Of a stretch of DNA of 64,000 nucleotides, positions 1-8,750 are shown piece after piece (within the stretch, counting starts at the first letter, position 1; each line of letters starts with the position of its first letter). The position numbers were made by a program, and so were the translations under genes. Source of the stretch: Thiothrix lacustris DSM 21227 (GTDB lineage: Bacteria > Pseudomonadota > Gammaproteobacteria > Thiotrichales > Thiotrichaceae); contig NZ_JHYQ01000024.1 in assembly GCF_000621325.1 (NCBI RefSeq), forward strand, positions 1 to 64,000. The letters run 5' to 3'. The notes beneath the pieces were generated by a model. It searched no databases. It was not told the origin of the DNA and saw nothing but the letters and a program-made list of their open reading frames with translations.

Positions 1-2
1 AG

Positions 3-281
3 TTCACTCGCCAGCTTGCGTACAAAGCTGGCTGGTACGGGAGGACATACGTTGAGATAGGGAGATTCTTCCCGTCCACTAAACGCTGTTCCTGCTGTGG
101 GTTCGTGAAAGAAAACATGCCGCTGGACGTGCGATCGTGGGAGTGCCCCGAATGCGGCACAACCCACGACCGTGACGTGAATGCAGCACGTAACATTTTA
201 GCCGCCGGGCTGGCGGTGTTAGCCTTTGGAGAGAATGTTAGTGGCGATGGCATTTCGGTGTCGTCGTCCTGTTCTCGGTGA
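3..281 (+). CDS. IS200/IS605-family OrfB/TnpB-like protein, C-terminal part
   Basis: The open frame enters from the left edge and ends at TGA 279-281, giving about 92 residues. It has the C-terminal zinc ribbon of OrfB/TnpB (IS1341 type): CSCC and CPEC pairs about 20 residues apart, then THDRDVNAARNIL, which carries the last RuvC-like acidic residue. The family is an RNA-guided nuclease accessory to IS200/IS605 transposition. Only the C-terminus is in the window, so completeness and the presence of a TnpA partner cannot be judged. The IS right-end hairpin follows directly, which supports a real element end. Confidence 0.9.
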   Translation, partial: FTRQLAYKAGWYGRTYVEIGRFFPSTKRCSCCGFVKENMPLDVRSWECPECGTTHDRDVNAARNILAAGLAVLAFGENVSGDGISVSSSCSR

Positions 282-290
282 ATTAGGAAT

Positions 291-320
291 CCCCCGGCTT
301 TAGCCGTGGGGAGTAGTCAA
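291..320 (+). mobile_element. Right-end hairpin of IS200/IS605-type element
   Basis: Ten bases after the OrfB stop lies an imperfect stem-loop at 291-311 (CCCC-GGC, TTTA loop, GCC-GGGG with one unpaired T), then AGTAGTCAA. Subterminal hairpins near the ends are typical of IS200/IS605 elements, and TCAA is the right-end cleavage tetranucleotide of IS608. Taking 317-320 as the cleavage site puts the junction one base before the stop codon of the hydrogenase gene on the other strand. The exact end is inferred by analogy. Confidence 0.7.
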
Positions 321-321
321 G

Positions 322-1155
322 TTAAAACCCCTTCACCCCTAACAGGTGGCTGATGGCGGGCAGTGGAAACACCGGGCCATCTTTACAGATGAATTGCCCG
401 CCGAACTGGCAATGCCCGCAGTGCCCGACGGCGCAGTGCATATTGCGTTCCATGCTCAGCCAGATGTCGTCTGCCGCCACGTGCTTTTCCAACAGGCGTT
501 GGCTGGCGACTTGCATCATGATTTCAGGGCCGCACAGCATGGCGCTGGCATTGTCGGCCTCGAAGTTGGCCTTATCCAGCAGGTCGGTGACGAAACCGCT
601 GTCGAATGCCCAGTGCGGGGTGGTTTCATTCGCCGCCAGCAGGATTTGGGTGTCGGGCAATTTGCTCCACGCGGCGTATTGTTCGCGCCAGATCAGGTCG
701 TTGGAATGTTTCACGCCTTGCATAATGACCAGTCGCCCAAAACGTTCACGGCGTTGCAACACATAATTGATCACCGACACCACCGGCGCACAGCCCAAGC
801 CGCCCGTGATCAGCACCACGTCGCGGCCTTCGGCTTCCGCCATTGGCCAGCCTCGCCCGTAGGGGCCACGCACACCAATGTAATCACCCTGTTGCAGTGC
901 CGCCATCGCCTTGGTAACGCGCCCGACCACGCGGATGGTGTGGTCGTACAGGTTGGCGTTTTCCGGGTCGGACACGATCGAGATCGGCACTTCACCCACG
1001 CCATGCAGGTAAAGCATATTGAATTGCCCCGGCTCGAAGCTGTAATTGGCTTGCAGCTCCGGGTTAGTAAATTGCAGGCGCAGGGTGAAAATGTCCGGCG
1101 CTTCCTGAATGCGTGCGACGATTTCAGCCTCGTGTGGCAAGTAAGCGTTATTCAT
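322..1155 (-). CDS. Sulfhydrogenase/NiFe hydrogenase gamma subunit (FAD, NAD, 2Fe-2S)
   Basis: This 277-residue protein is a ferredoxin-NADP reductase-like electron-transfer subunit. An FAD-binding barrel lies at about 10-105, with RGPYGRGWPM at its end. A nucleotide-binding fold follows, with LITGGLGCAPVVSVI at 116-129. A C-terminal 2Fe-2S motif uses C241, C246, C249 and C257, as in PyrK and HydG-type subunits. It would pass electrons between NAD(P)H and the Fe-S subunit. Its start overlaps the stop of the upstream beta-subunit gene by 4 bases (ATGA), showing translational coupling. The delta and alpha (NiFe) subunits expected next are not in the window, because an IS end lies immediately downstream. 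A stand-alone PyrK-like reductase is less likely given the beta neighbour. Confidence 0.85.
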   Translation of the reverse strand: MNNAYLPHEAEIVARIQEAPDIFTLRLQFTNPELQANYSFEPGQFNMLYLHGVGEVPISIVSDPENANLYDHTIRVVGRVTKAMAALQQGDYIGVRGPYGRGWPMAEAEGRDVVLITGGLGCAPVVSVINYVLQRRERFGRLVIMQGVKHSNDLIWREQYAAWSKLPDTQILLAANETTPHWAFDSGFVTDLLDKANFEADNASAMLCGPEIMMQVASQRLLEKHVAADDIWLSMERNMHCAVGHCGHCQFGGQFICKDGPVFPLPAISHLLGVKGF

Positions 1156-2228
1156 GCGGTTAAACTCCCCACTTCTGCCGTCAAATCAATCCCGACCGGA
1201 CACCAAGTCATGCAACGCCCGCAACCCGTGCAGCCGCTGCGCCCGAACTGTTCGTGCCAGCCTGCCAGTTTGTGCGTCAGCCATTGGCGGTAATAATCCT
1301 TGTGGGTACGCCGCACTGCGCCGCCGTGAATATGGCTGTGGCTGGGGTCAAAGCAGGAATTCCACAAGCGTTCGTGGGTGCTGCTATTGCCATCCAGCGC
1401 TGGGCGTTCCACTTCCTGATGGCAGAAACAGGTGGGGCAAACGCTGGTGCAGTTGCCGCAAGCGATACAGCGAGCGCCGACATCTTCCCAGTGCGGGTGC
1501 TGGAGCAGGTCGTACAGCGGTGGCTTTTCCGGCAGGGTGCGGGATTGTTGGGTGGCAGCTTGCATCCGTTGTTGGGCGGTGGCCTGCTGTGTGGCGCTGG
1601 CTGCGTGCAGGGGGAGTTGTTTGGCGAGGTGTTCGCCGCGTTCCGAGCCGATTTCCAGCACAAAGCCGTCGTCAATTTCACTGAGGAGCAAGTCGTAACC
1701 GCTGCGGATGACCGGGCCGTCGCCAGTGGATACGCAGAAACAGGTGGCGGCGGCATGGGTGCAATTCACCCCGATCAGCAGCAGGTTGTCACGGCGTTGC
1801 TGGTAATACGGGTCGGGGTATTCACCGTGCAGGAAATGCTGATCTTGCAAGGCCAGTGCCGCCAAGTCACAGGCACGCACGCCAAGGATGGCGATTTTCT
1901 GCGGCTTGGGCAGAATGGTTTTGAAATGCAGCCTGCCGGATTCGTCGCGCACCACTTTCCACAGGTTTTCCTGCGGTGCGAAAGTGTGCGGCTTGATGGC
2001 GGCAGCACCGTTCGCCCAGTCGAACCAATAGGGCGAGCCGGTCTGGTGCAGGCGGTAATGACCGGGTTGCTGGGTATCTTGCCAGCCTGTGGGAAGTTGT
2101 GAAACCTGTTCCAGTGTATCAAAGACGATGGCACCGTGACGCACTTGTGGCGCGATGCAGTGGTGGCCTTCTGCTTGTAGCGAGGTCAGCAGATGAGGGA
2201 AATCTGCTCGAGTGAGGAAGTGTTGCAT
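1152..2228 (-). CDS. Sulfhydrogenase/NiFe hydrogenase beta subunit, 4Fe-4S dicluster protein
   Basis: This 358-residue protein resembles the beta subunit of group 3b-type sulfhydrogenases. Two ferredoxin-like cysteine sets are visible: C254/C257/C260/C264, with extra C267 and C269, and C333/C336/C339/C343 followed by PVGID. The N-terminal two thirds carries the family segments GVRACDLAAL and GVNCTHAAATCFC. It probably wires electrons from the gamma flavin subunit to the NiFe heterodimer in the cytoplasm. It is the first gene of the visible operon; its promoter should lie in 2229-2443, shared divergently with the kinase gene. Assignment rests on motifs and on the neighbouring gamma gene. Confidence 0.85.
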   Translation of the reverse strand: MQHFLTRADFPHLLTSLQAEGHHCIAPQVRHGAIVFDTLEQVSQLPTGWQDTQQPGHYRLHQTGSPYWFDWANGAAAIKPHTFAPQENLWKVVRDESGRLHFKTILPKPQKIAILGVRACDLAALALQDQHFLHGEYPDPYYQQRRDNLLLIGVNCTHAAATCFCVSTGDGPVIRSGYDLLLSEIDDGFVLEIGSERGEHLAKQLPLHAASATQQATAQQRMQAATQQSRTLPEKPPLYDLLQHPHWEDVGARCIACGNCTSVCPTCFCHQEVERPALDGNSSTHERLWNSCFDPSHSHIHGGAVRRTHKDYYRQWLTHKLAGWHEQFGRSGCTGCGRCMTWCPVGIDLTAEVGSLTA

Positions 2229-2443
2229 GGTCGTCTCTGCTTTCTTGCTGCGACCTTTATAGTCTAGCGCCTTTGGCGGGGGATAGGGCTGCCGAAAGTC
2301 AAATAGTTGCTGGTTTGTATTGGGACGTGTTCCTTTGTGTGGTTGTTAATGGCATTGGTCGGAATCGTATGGAGGCAGCGCATTTTATAGGGTATGCTGT
2401 ACTAACCCATTAAAAAAACAATAAAACAGAGTCGAATCAATTA

Positions 2444-5400
2444 ATGAACAGCTCTTCAGAAATCCTGTGTGCCTCGGCAAAAAATGCTGGCGAATCTTCG
2501 ATATGTCATGATCTGCTGGCATTGCGAGAGCAAACTCAACAAGCACTGCGTAAAAGTGAAGAGCGTTACCAAATATTGCTTTCCGCGATGAGTGACCTGG
2601 TCTTGGTGCTGGATGAGGATGATCGGGTGCTGGATGTGCATTGTCGTTCTGCTCATATGCTATTGCTGCCGCCTGCTGAGCTTCTAGGGAAGTCTATTAG
2701 TGTCGTGTTGCCACCCGATATTAGCGAACGTTATCAACTTTGTGCCGCGCAGGTCAGGCAAACCGGTGAGAACCTGCGGTACGAATATGTGTTGGTAATG
2801 GCAGGTGAACAGCGTTGTTTCATTGCTTCTCTGAATCGGCACGAAGATGGGTGTAAAATTGTTGTCGATGTCAGGGATATCACTGAACGTAAGCAGGCAG
2901 AAAAAGCATCGCAAGAGCAAACCCGGCTGTTCAATCTCATCACCGAAAACATGCACGATTATATTGGCATTCTCGATCTTGACCTTAAGCCGTTGTATGC
3001 GACGCCTTCGCTCGCTCGGCGGATTGGGTATAGTGCCGAAGAAATGGCTAGTTTGCCGTTGTCTCATTTCATGACCCCTGATTCTTATGCGCACCTGACG
3101 CAGGTGGTGGCGGAAAATCTTGCGCCAGAACGCTTGGCAGACCCACAACTGGCCATTGCTTTTGATGTGACGTTGGAGGTTATTCGCAAGGATGGTAGTC
3201 GGTATTGGTGCAGCAGCGAGCATCGGCTGATTCGTGATGCGCAGGGGCGACCTGAATATATTCTGGAAACCGGGCGTGATATTACCGAACGTAAACATAC
3301 TGAGCAGATGGTGTTGCGTAAGGATGCCTTGCTTCAGGCGGTTGCGACGGCAGTACAGGCATTATTATCAGAACCTTGTATTGATAATGCTGTACAGCAA
3401 GCATTAGCGGCTATAGGAGTTGCAACTAGACAAGATCGCGTATATTTGTTTGAAAGCCATGTTGCGCCGGTGACAGGTAAGCGGTTGATGAGTCAGCGCT
3501 ATGAGTGGCGTTTGGGTTCGGCGCATTTTCAGATAAATAATGCAGCATTACAAAATATTCCCTTTGATAGGCATTTCTCGCGTTGGTTTGAGTTGTTATC
3601 ACAGGGGAAGGTTGTTGTTGGGGCTGTCGCTGATTTTCCAGAACATGAGCGCTTGAGGCTGTTGCCACGTAATATTGTGTCCCTTATGGTCGTGCCTGTC
3701 TGTGTGGCTGGGCAATTCTGGGGCTTTATCGGTTTTGATAATTGCCAAGTGGATTATGCTTGGGGGGCAGAGGAGCAGGCTATTCTGACATCCATGGCGG
3801 CTTCGGTAGGATCGGCTATTATGCGTCATCGTTCGGAAGCGATTTTGCGGGAAACGAATGTCAAGTTGGAGCAGGCGACCGCTCACTCGTTTGCAATGGC
3901 CGCCAAAGCTGAGGACGCGAGTAAGGCGAAAAGCCTGTTTTTGGCCAATATGAGCCATGAAATCCGTACACCAATGAATGCCATTATCGGGATGAGTTAC
4001 CTTGCTCTCAGTACGCCATTGGATCAGCGTCAACACGATTACATTTCTCAGATACAAAATGCAGCCCAGTCGTTGTTGCGTATCATCAACGATATTCTAG
4101 ATTTCTCCAAGATCGAGGCGGGCAAGCTGGTGTTGGAAAAGACCTCTTTCCGACTAGAGGATGTGGTGAGTAGCGTGTTGACGCTGCAACGGCAACGCGC
4201 ATTGGAAAAAGGTATCGAGTTGTTATTGGATTTGCGTAGCACCTGTTTGATGGGCGAACAGGGGACATTTTGGGGTGACCCTTTACGTTTGGAGCAGATT
4301 CTGACGAATCTTTTGACTAATGGCGTGAAATTTACGCACGATGGCTATGTGCTGCTGTGTATCGATGAGCTGGAACGTAGTGATACGGCTAGCCACTTGC
4401 GTTTTTGCATTGAGGATAATGGCATTGGTATGAATGCCGATGTGGTGAATAGCCTGTTTCAGGAGTTCTCTCAGGCTGATGATTCGACAACACGTCGTTA
4501 TGGGGGAACAGGGTTAGGGCTAAGTATTGTGAAGCGACTCCTTGATCTGATGGGGGGGGAGGTTAGTGTTAGTAGTGAAGTGGGTCGAGGCTCCCGTTTT
4601 TCCTTTAACCTGACGTTGGAACATGACGGTCAATCGATCAAAAGTTTGCCTACTCGTTCGGCACCTAGACGCAGGGCTTTAGTGGTTGATGACCATAAGC
4701 CTGCCCGTTCTGTGCTTTGCCATTTGCTAAAACAGGGGGGGATGGATTGTGAAGATACTGAGTCAGGTGCTGTCGCACTCACGATGCTTCAGCAAGTGGG
4801 GGTGTCGTATGATATGGTGTTTATCGATTGGATGATGCCTGGCGTTAGTGGTGCGGAATTGATTAATGTAATCAAAGGTTTACGCCTTGAGAAGCCACCG
4901 TTAATTGTGGTGGTATCGGCTTATGACATTGCACAAATTCACCAGTTGTACGGGCAACAGAATATTGACCATTTCCTTCCTAAGCCAGTGTTACCCAAGG
5001 ATTTGTATAAACTGCTGAATCAGTCGACTTCAGAGGAAAGCTTGCTAAGCACCGTTGCCGTTGATACGTCTCTCTGTTTGCGGGGCAAGCGGATTCTGGT
5101 GGTGGAAGATAACCCCATTAATCAGTTGATTGCCTCGGAAATTCTTAGCCAATACGGTGCTGTTGTCGATTGCGCCGATAATGGGCAAGAGGGTGTTGAG
5201 AAGATTCTGACGGCCGGTGAACCGTTGTATGACGTGGTGTTAATGGATATTCAGATGCCCGTTATGGATGGTTATGAAGCGACCCGCTTGATCCGCAGCC
5301 ATGCGCGTTTTGTTCGCCTCCCCATCATCGCGTTGACCGCAAATGCCATGCTCGAAGAAAAAGAGCGTTGTTTGGCGGCAGGTATGAATACTCACATCTC

Positions 5401-5455
5401 GAAACCTTTTGAACCGGAAGCCCTCTTGCAAACATTGCTAGGCTTGATCGAATAA
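2444..5455 (+). CDS. Hybrid sensor histidine kinase with PAS, PAS, GAF, kinase core and two receivers
   Basis: This 1003-residue protein reads as PAS at about 37-150, PAS/PAC at about 160-285, GAF at about 295-460, a short coiled linker, HisKA with H505 in [15 protein letters not shown], and HATPase_c with [16 protein letters not shown] and GGTGLGLSI. Receiver 1 has phospho-acceptor D795 in FIDWMMPG; receiver 2 has D935 in [11 protein letters not shown]. No membrane segment is obvious, so it is probably a soluble sensor. There is no Hpt or DNA-binding output, so a separate phosphotransfer partner is needed. The ATG at 2444 has no clear Shine-Dalgarno. It diverges from the hydrogenase genes, but nothing in the sequence shows that it regulates them. 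The ligand is unknown. Confidence 0.92.
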   Translation: MNSSSEILCASAKNAGESSICHDLLALREQTQQALRKSEERYQILLSAMSDLVLVLDEDDRVLDVHCRSAHMLLLPPAELLGKSISVVLPPDISERYQLCAAQVRQTGENLRYEYVLVMAGEQRCFIASLNRHEDGCKIVVDVRDITERKQAEKASQEQTRLFNLITENMHDYIGILDLDLKPLYATPSLARRIGYSAEEMASLPLSHFMTPDSYAHLTQVVAENLAPERLADPQLAIAFDVTLEVIRKDGSRYWCSSEHRLIRDAQGRPEYILETGRDITERKHTEQMVLRKDALLQAVATAVQALLSEPCIDNAVQQALAAIGVATRQDRVYLFESHVAPVTGKRLMSQRYEWRLGSAHFQINNAALQNIPFDRHFSRWFELLSQGKVVVGAVADFPEHERLRLLPRNIVSLMVVPVCVAGQFWGFIGFDNCQVDYAWGAEEQAILTSMAASVGSAIMRHRSEAILRETNVKLEQATAHSFAMAAKAEDASKAKSLFLANMSHEIRTPMNAIIGMSYLALSTPLDQRQHDYISQIQNAAQSLLRIINDILDFSKIEAGKLVLEKTSFRLEDVVSSVLTLQRQRALEKGIELLLDLRSTCLMGEQGTFWGDPLRLEQILTNLLTNGVKFTHDGYVLLCIDELERSDTASHLRFCIEDNGIGMNADVVNSLFQEFSQADDSTTRRYGGTGLGLSIVKRLLDLMGGEVSVSSEVGRGSRFSFNLTLEHDGQSIKSLPTRSAPRRRALVVDDHKPARSVLCHLLKQGGMDCEDTESGAVALTMLQQVGVSYDMVFIDWMMPGVSGAELINVIKGLRLEKPPLIVVVSAYDIAQIHQLYGQQNIDHFLPKPVLPKDLYKLLNQSTSEESLLSTVAVDTSLCLRGKRILVVEDNPINQLIASEILSQYGAVVDCADNGQEGVEKILTAGEPLYDVVLMDIQMPVMDGYEATRLIRSHARFVRLPIIALTANAMLEEKERCLAAGMNTHISKPFEPEALLQTLLGLIE

Positions 5456-5584
5456 ACCGAACATAACGTTAGAAACAATCTGCTGTTAAATGCATTAACA
5501 TCTCCTTATACTGCGCCCATTCCAATCAGTTTTATAGATTGTTACGTAATTGTTAAATTGTTTTTTCTCAAAAGGAGATCAACC

Positions 5585-6319
5585 ATGTTTGAAAATAAAG
5601 AAGGTCAACGTATTCCTAACGTTACATTCCGTACTCGCCAAAACAATGCGTGGGTTGATGTGCAAAGTGCCGACCTGTTTGCGGGCAAGACCGTGATCGT
5701 TTTCTCGCTGCCGGGCGCATTTACCCCGACTTGTTCGTCTACGCACGTACCGCGTTACAACCAGATGGCGGATACCTTCAAGAAGCTGGGTGTCGATGAA
5801 ATCATCTGCATGTCGGTCAACGATACTTTCGTTATGAACGAGTGGAAAGTTGACCAGAAAGCCGACAAAATCACCTTCATCCCGGACGGTAACGGTGACT
5901 TCACCGACGGCATGGGTCTGTTGGTCGACAAGAACGACATCGGTTTCGGCAAGCGTTCATGGCGTTATTCCATGCTGGTGAAAGACGGCGTGGTTGAGAA
6001 AATGTTCATCGAACCTAATAAGCCGGGCGACCCGTTTGAAGTATCCGATGCGGATACTATGCTGGCTTACATTGCACCGAATGAACAAGCACCGCTGGAT
6101 GTTACCGTATTCACCCGTCAAGGTTGCCCATTCTGCGCCCGTGCCAAAGGCATGTTGCATGATGCTCAAATTGATTTTGACGAAATGGAACTGAACCGCG
6201 ATTATACCAACCGTAGCCTGCGTGCCATTGCGGGCGTGGACATGGTTCCACAAGTGTTCATCAACGGTGAGTTGATTGGCGGATCGGACAAACTGGAAGC
6301 GTGGTTGAAAGCACGTTAG
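5585..6319 (+). CDS. Peroxiredoxin-glutaredoxin fusion (hybrid Prx5)
   Basis: This 244-residue fusion has a peroxiredoxin-5 domain at about 1-165, with peroxidatic C50 in [16 protein letters not shown], and a glutaredoxin domain at about 170-244, with C181-PF-C184 and the glutathione-site segment [14 protein letters not shown]. It reduces peroxides using glutathione, the Grx half regenerating the Prx half in cis, as in the Haemophilus hybrid. The ATG at 5585 is chosen because AAAGGAG lies 8 bases upstream and the protein then begins MFENKEG; an in-frame ATG at 5558 lacks this signal. Glutathione reductase follows, completing the electron path NADPH to GSH to peroxide. Confidence 0.95.
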   Translation: MFENKEGQRIPNVTFRTRQNNAWVDVQSADLFAGKTVIVFSLPGAFTPTCSSTHVPRYNQMADTFKKLGVDEIICMSVNDTFVMNEWKVDQKADKITFIPDGNGDFTDGMGLLVDKNDIGFGKRSWRYSMLVKDGVVEKMFIEPNKPGDPFEVSDADTMLAYIAPNEQAPLDVTVFTRQGCPFCARAKGMLHDAQIDFDEMELNRDYTNRSLRAIAGVDMVPQVFINGELIGGSDKLEAWLKAR

Positions 6320-6374
6320 GCTTCGGCTGCGCTCAGCCCACGGTGTTTCGTTCCCTGAGCGTAGTCGAAGGGAA
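6320..6374 (+). repeat. Dispersed palindromic repeat, copy A
   Basis: The stretch begins right after the peroxiredoxin stop. It has a left half CTTCGGCTGCGCTCAG and a right half with 7-base arms GTTCCCT and AGGGAAC around GAGCGTAGTCGA. The same two halves, in the same order, occur inside hrpA at 55651-55700 on the other strand, with a 5-base difference in the middle. It resembles REP-like intergenic elements. It could fold in the mRNA between the Prx-Grx and gor genes. Confidence 0.8.
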
Positions 6375-6397
6375 CATTCAGAATTACGGAGAATAGC

Positions 6398-7762
6398 ATG
6401 AGCCAACATTACGATTTAATCGCCATTGGCGGCGGTAGCGGTGGCCTGTCGGTTGTCGAAAAGGCCGCAAAGCACGGCGCGAAATGTGCCGTGGTGGAAG
6501 TCAACGACGACCTCGGCGGTACGTGCGTCAACCGTGGCTGTGTACCGAAAAAGGTCATGTGGTTCGCGGCGAATCTGGCTCATGCCCAACACGATGCGCA
6601 GGATTATGGTTTCGCCACGGTTCCCGGCAAGCTCGATTGGGGCAAGCTGGTGATGAAGCGCGAAAACATGATCGGCGGCATCAACGACTGGTATCTGGAT
6701 AGCTTCCTCAGCGAAGCGGGCATTGACCTGATCGAAGGTCAGGCACGGTTTGTCGATGCAAAAACGCTGCAAGTAAACGGCGAAACCTACACTGCTGACC
6801 ACATCGTGATTGCCACGGGTGGTCGCCCGGTGGTGCCAACGGATATTCCCGGTGCGGAACACGGCATCAGCTCCGACGGCTTTTTCGCGCTGGATGAACA
6901 GCCTGAAAAAGTGGCGGTAGTTGGTGGCGGTTACATCGCACTGGAACTGGCGGGCGTGTTGAATGCGCTAGGTTCAGAAACCCACATGCTGCACCAGGGT
7001 TTCCCGGTGTTGATCGGTTTTGACAGCCTGATGCAGAAAACCTTGCGTGCGCAAATGGAAGCCGATGGCGTGCATTTCAATGACCACGGCAAGATTGCTA
7101 GCGTCGACAAGCAGGCTGACGGCAAACTGAGCATTCAGTACGTCGATGGCAGCACGCTGGGCGATGTTGACCAGTTATTGTGGGCGATTGGCCGTAAGAA
7201 CAACACCGATGACCTCGGTCTGGAAAACATTGGCTTGGCACTTGCGCCCGGTGGTTTCATCGACGTAAATGACTATCAGGAAACCAGCGTTCCCGGTGTT
7301 TACGCGATTGGTGACATCATCAATAAGCGCGGTGTGCAACTGACCCCGGTGGCAATTGCCGCAGGGCGTCGTCTCGGCGACCGTTTGTTTGGTGGCATGA
7401 AAGACCGTAAGCTCGATTACAGCCTGATCCCCACGGTGATGTTTACGCATCCACCGATTGGCACGATTGGTCTGTCGGAAGAAGCCGCGCGGGAAAAATA
7501 CGGCGACGCGGTGAAGGTGTACAGCACCGAATTCACCCCCATGTATTATTCCTTCGTCAAACACAAAGCCAAGACGGCAATGAAGCTAGTGGTGGTGGGT
7601 GAAGACGAAAAAATCGTCGGCTGCCACGCCATTGGTTTGGGTGTGGATGAAATGATGCAAGGTTTCGCCGTTGCTATCCGTATGGGTGCAACCAAGCAAG
7701 ACTTTGACGACACCATCGCCATTCACCCTGTCAGTGCCGAAGAACTGGTCACGATGAAATAA
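6398..7762 (+). CDS. gor: Glutathione-disulfide reductase
   Basis: This 454-residue flavoprotein disulfide reductase has an FAD site IAIGGGSGG at 8-16, redox-active C43 and C48 in [13 protein letters not shown], an NAD(P)-binding motif [15 protein letters not shown], the second FAD motif YAIGDI, and a C-terminal dimer-interface HPVSAEEL with the catalytic His-Glu pair. It reduces GSSG with NADPH. Length is typical. The ATG follows ACGGAGAATAGC, a fair ribosome site. It lies 78 bases after the Prx-Grx gene, so the two probably share a transcript and function; the gap holds the palindromic repeat. NADP preference rests on family and context rather than on a checked arginine pair. Confidence 0.95.
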   Translation: MSQHYDLIAIGGGSGGLSVVEKAAKHGAKCAVVEVNDDLGGTCVNRGCVPKKVMWFAANLAHAQHDAQDYGFATVPGKLDWGKLVMKRENMIGGINDWYLDSFLSEAGIDLIEGQARFVDAKTLQVNGETYTADHIVIATGGRPVVPTDIPGAEHGISSDGFFALDEQPEKVAVVGGGYIALELAGVLNALGSETHMLHQGFPVLIGFDSLMQKTLRAQMEADGVHFNDHGKIASVDKQADGKLSIQYVDGSTLGDVDQLLWAIGRKNNTDDLGLENIGLALAPGGFIDVNDYQETSVPGVYAIGDIINKRGVQLTPVAIAAGRRLGDRLFGGMKDRKLDYSLIPTVMFTHPPIGTIGLSEEAAREKYGDAVKVYSTEFTPMYYSFVKHKAKTAMKLVVVGEDEKIVGCHAIGLGVDEMMQGFAVAIRMGATKQDFDDTIAIHPVSAEELVTMK

Positions 7763-7769
7763 CCTTTTG

Positions 7770-7839
7770 GAAGAGGGCGTATGCAATACGCCCCTACCGG
7801 GAACAATATTCGTAGGGGCGTATTGCATACGCCCTCTTC
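7770..7839. repeat. Perfect 28-base inverted repeat between convergent genes
   Basis: Arms at 7770-7797 and 7812-7839 are exact reverse complements, separated by 14 bases. Each arm contains GGGCGTATGCAATACGCCC, itself a near-palindrome. It lies in the 88-base gap between gor (ends 7762) and the EamA gene (ends 7851, other strand). It could act as a bidirectional terminator, but there is no T-run, and the arm length suggests a MITE or REP-like unit. Confidence 0.85.
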
Positions 7840-7850
7840 ATTCTCCCCGA

Positions 7851-8720
7851 TTATTTCCGCAATAAACTTACTCCGTACATCACCAATACCATCCCCGCCA
7901 AATGGAACCAGCCAAACGGTTCACCCAACAGCCACACCGCCAGTAAGATCGTAAACACGGGTCCCACTGTACCCACTATGCTGGTTTTCGCCGCACCAAT
8001 CCGCGCAATGGCTTCACTGATCATAAAGCTCGGCAATACCGTGCTGAATACTGATAACAACACCGCATAACCCCATACCGGCAGGGGCACTGCCAAATCC
8101 GCGAGGGCGTGCGTCGCCAGAAAGTGCACAAAGATGAATAACGTCGACGCCAACATGGCAATGCTAGTGAATAACAGGCTACCCAGCTTGCCAATCAGGC
8201 GTTTGCTGAAGACCACGTAACACGCAAAGGTAAGCGCTGCCATTGTCACCAACATCACGCCTAGCCGCGCATTGCCGTCGTTCCATTGCGCTTCGTGTGC
8301 ATACAGCAACACAATGCCGCTGTAAGTCAGTACCAGCGCCAATACAATCCGCCAAGTGATTTTTTCCTGCAAAAATACCCAGCCTAGCAAGGTAGTCATG
8401 ATCGGGTAGGTATACAGCGTCAGGCGTTCGAGTTGCGCGGAAATGTGCTGCAAGCCTTCCATATCCAGCCACGAGGCGAGGTAATAGCCCATGAAACCCA
8501 GCCCCAACAAGGTGAGTAATTCCAGTGGCACGGGTTTCAGTGTTTGCGGTTTGCGCAGCAGCCAGCCGAGGATGACCGCGTAAAACGGTAGCGCCAGCAA
8601 CATGCGCAGGGTTAGCAGGGTGGTGGTATCCACCCCGTGTGCGTAAGCCAGTTTGATGAAAATGGACTTCAGTGCAAACAAGGCCGTGCCGCCAATTGCT
8701 AGCCATAGGCCAAATTGCAT
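7851..8720 (-). CDS. EamA/DMT-family membrane transporter
   Basis: This 289-residue, very hydrophobic protein has about ten predicted helices in two similar EamA halves (about 5-135 and 150-288), typical of drug/metabolite transporters. Helix-end signatures include LRMLLALPFYAVILGW in the first half and VGTVGPVFTILLAVWLLGEPFGW near the C-terminus. It probably exports a small metabolite across the inner membrane; the substrate cannot be read from sequence. It lies 30 bases downstream of the M48 protease gene on the same strand, so co-transcription is possible, though no functional link is evident. Confidence 0.88.
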   Translation of the reverse strand: MQFGLWLAIGGTALFALKSIFIKLAYAHGVDTTTLLTLRMLLALPFYAVILGWLLRKPQTLKPVPLELLTLLGLGFMGYYLASWLDMEGLQHISAQLERLTLYTYPIMTTLLGWVFLQEKITWRIVLALVLTYSGIVLLYAHEAQWNDGNARLGVMLVTMAALTFACYVVFSKRLIGKLGSLLFTSIAMLASTLFIFVHFLATHALADLAVPLPVWGYAVLLSVFSTVLPSFMISEAIARIGAAKTSIVGTVGPVFTILLAVWLLGEPFGWFHLAGMVLVMYGVSLLRK

Positions 8721-8750
8721 GGTATTTCCCGGTGTGATCGAGGGCGTAAT

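Noticed and set aside
346-1293. Long plus-strand open frame of 315 codons
   Set aside because: It is antisense to the hydrogenase gamma gene, which has clear FAD, NAD and Fe-S motifs; the plus-strand product is His/Gln-rich and matches nothing.
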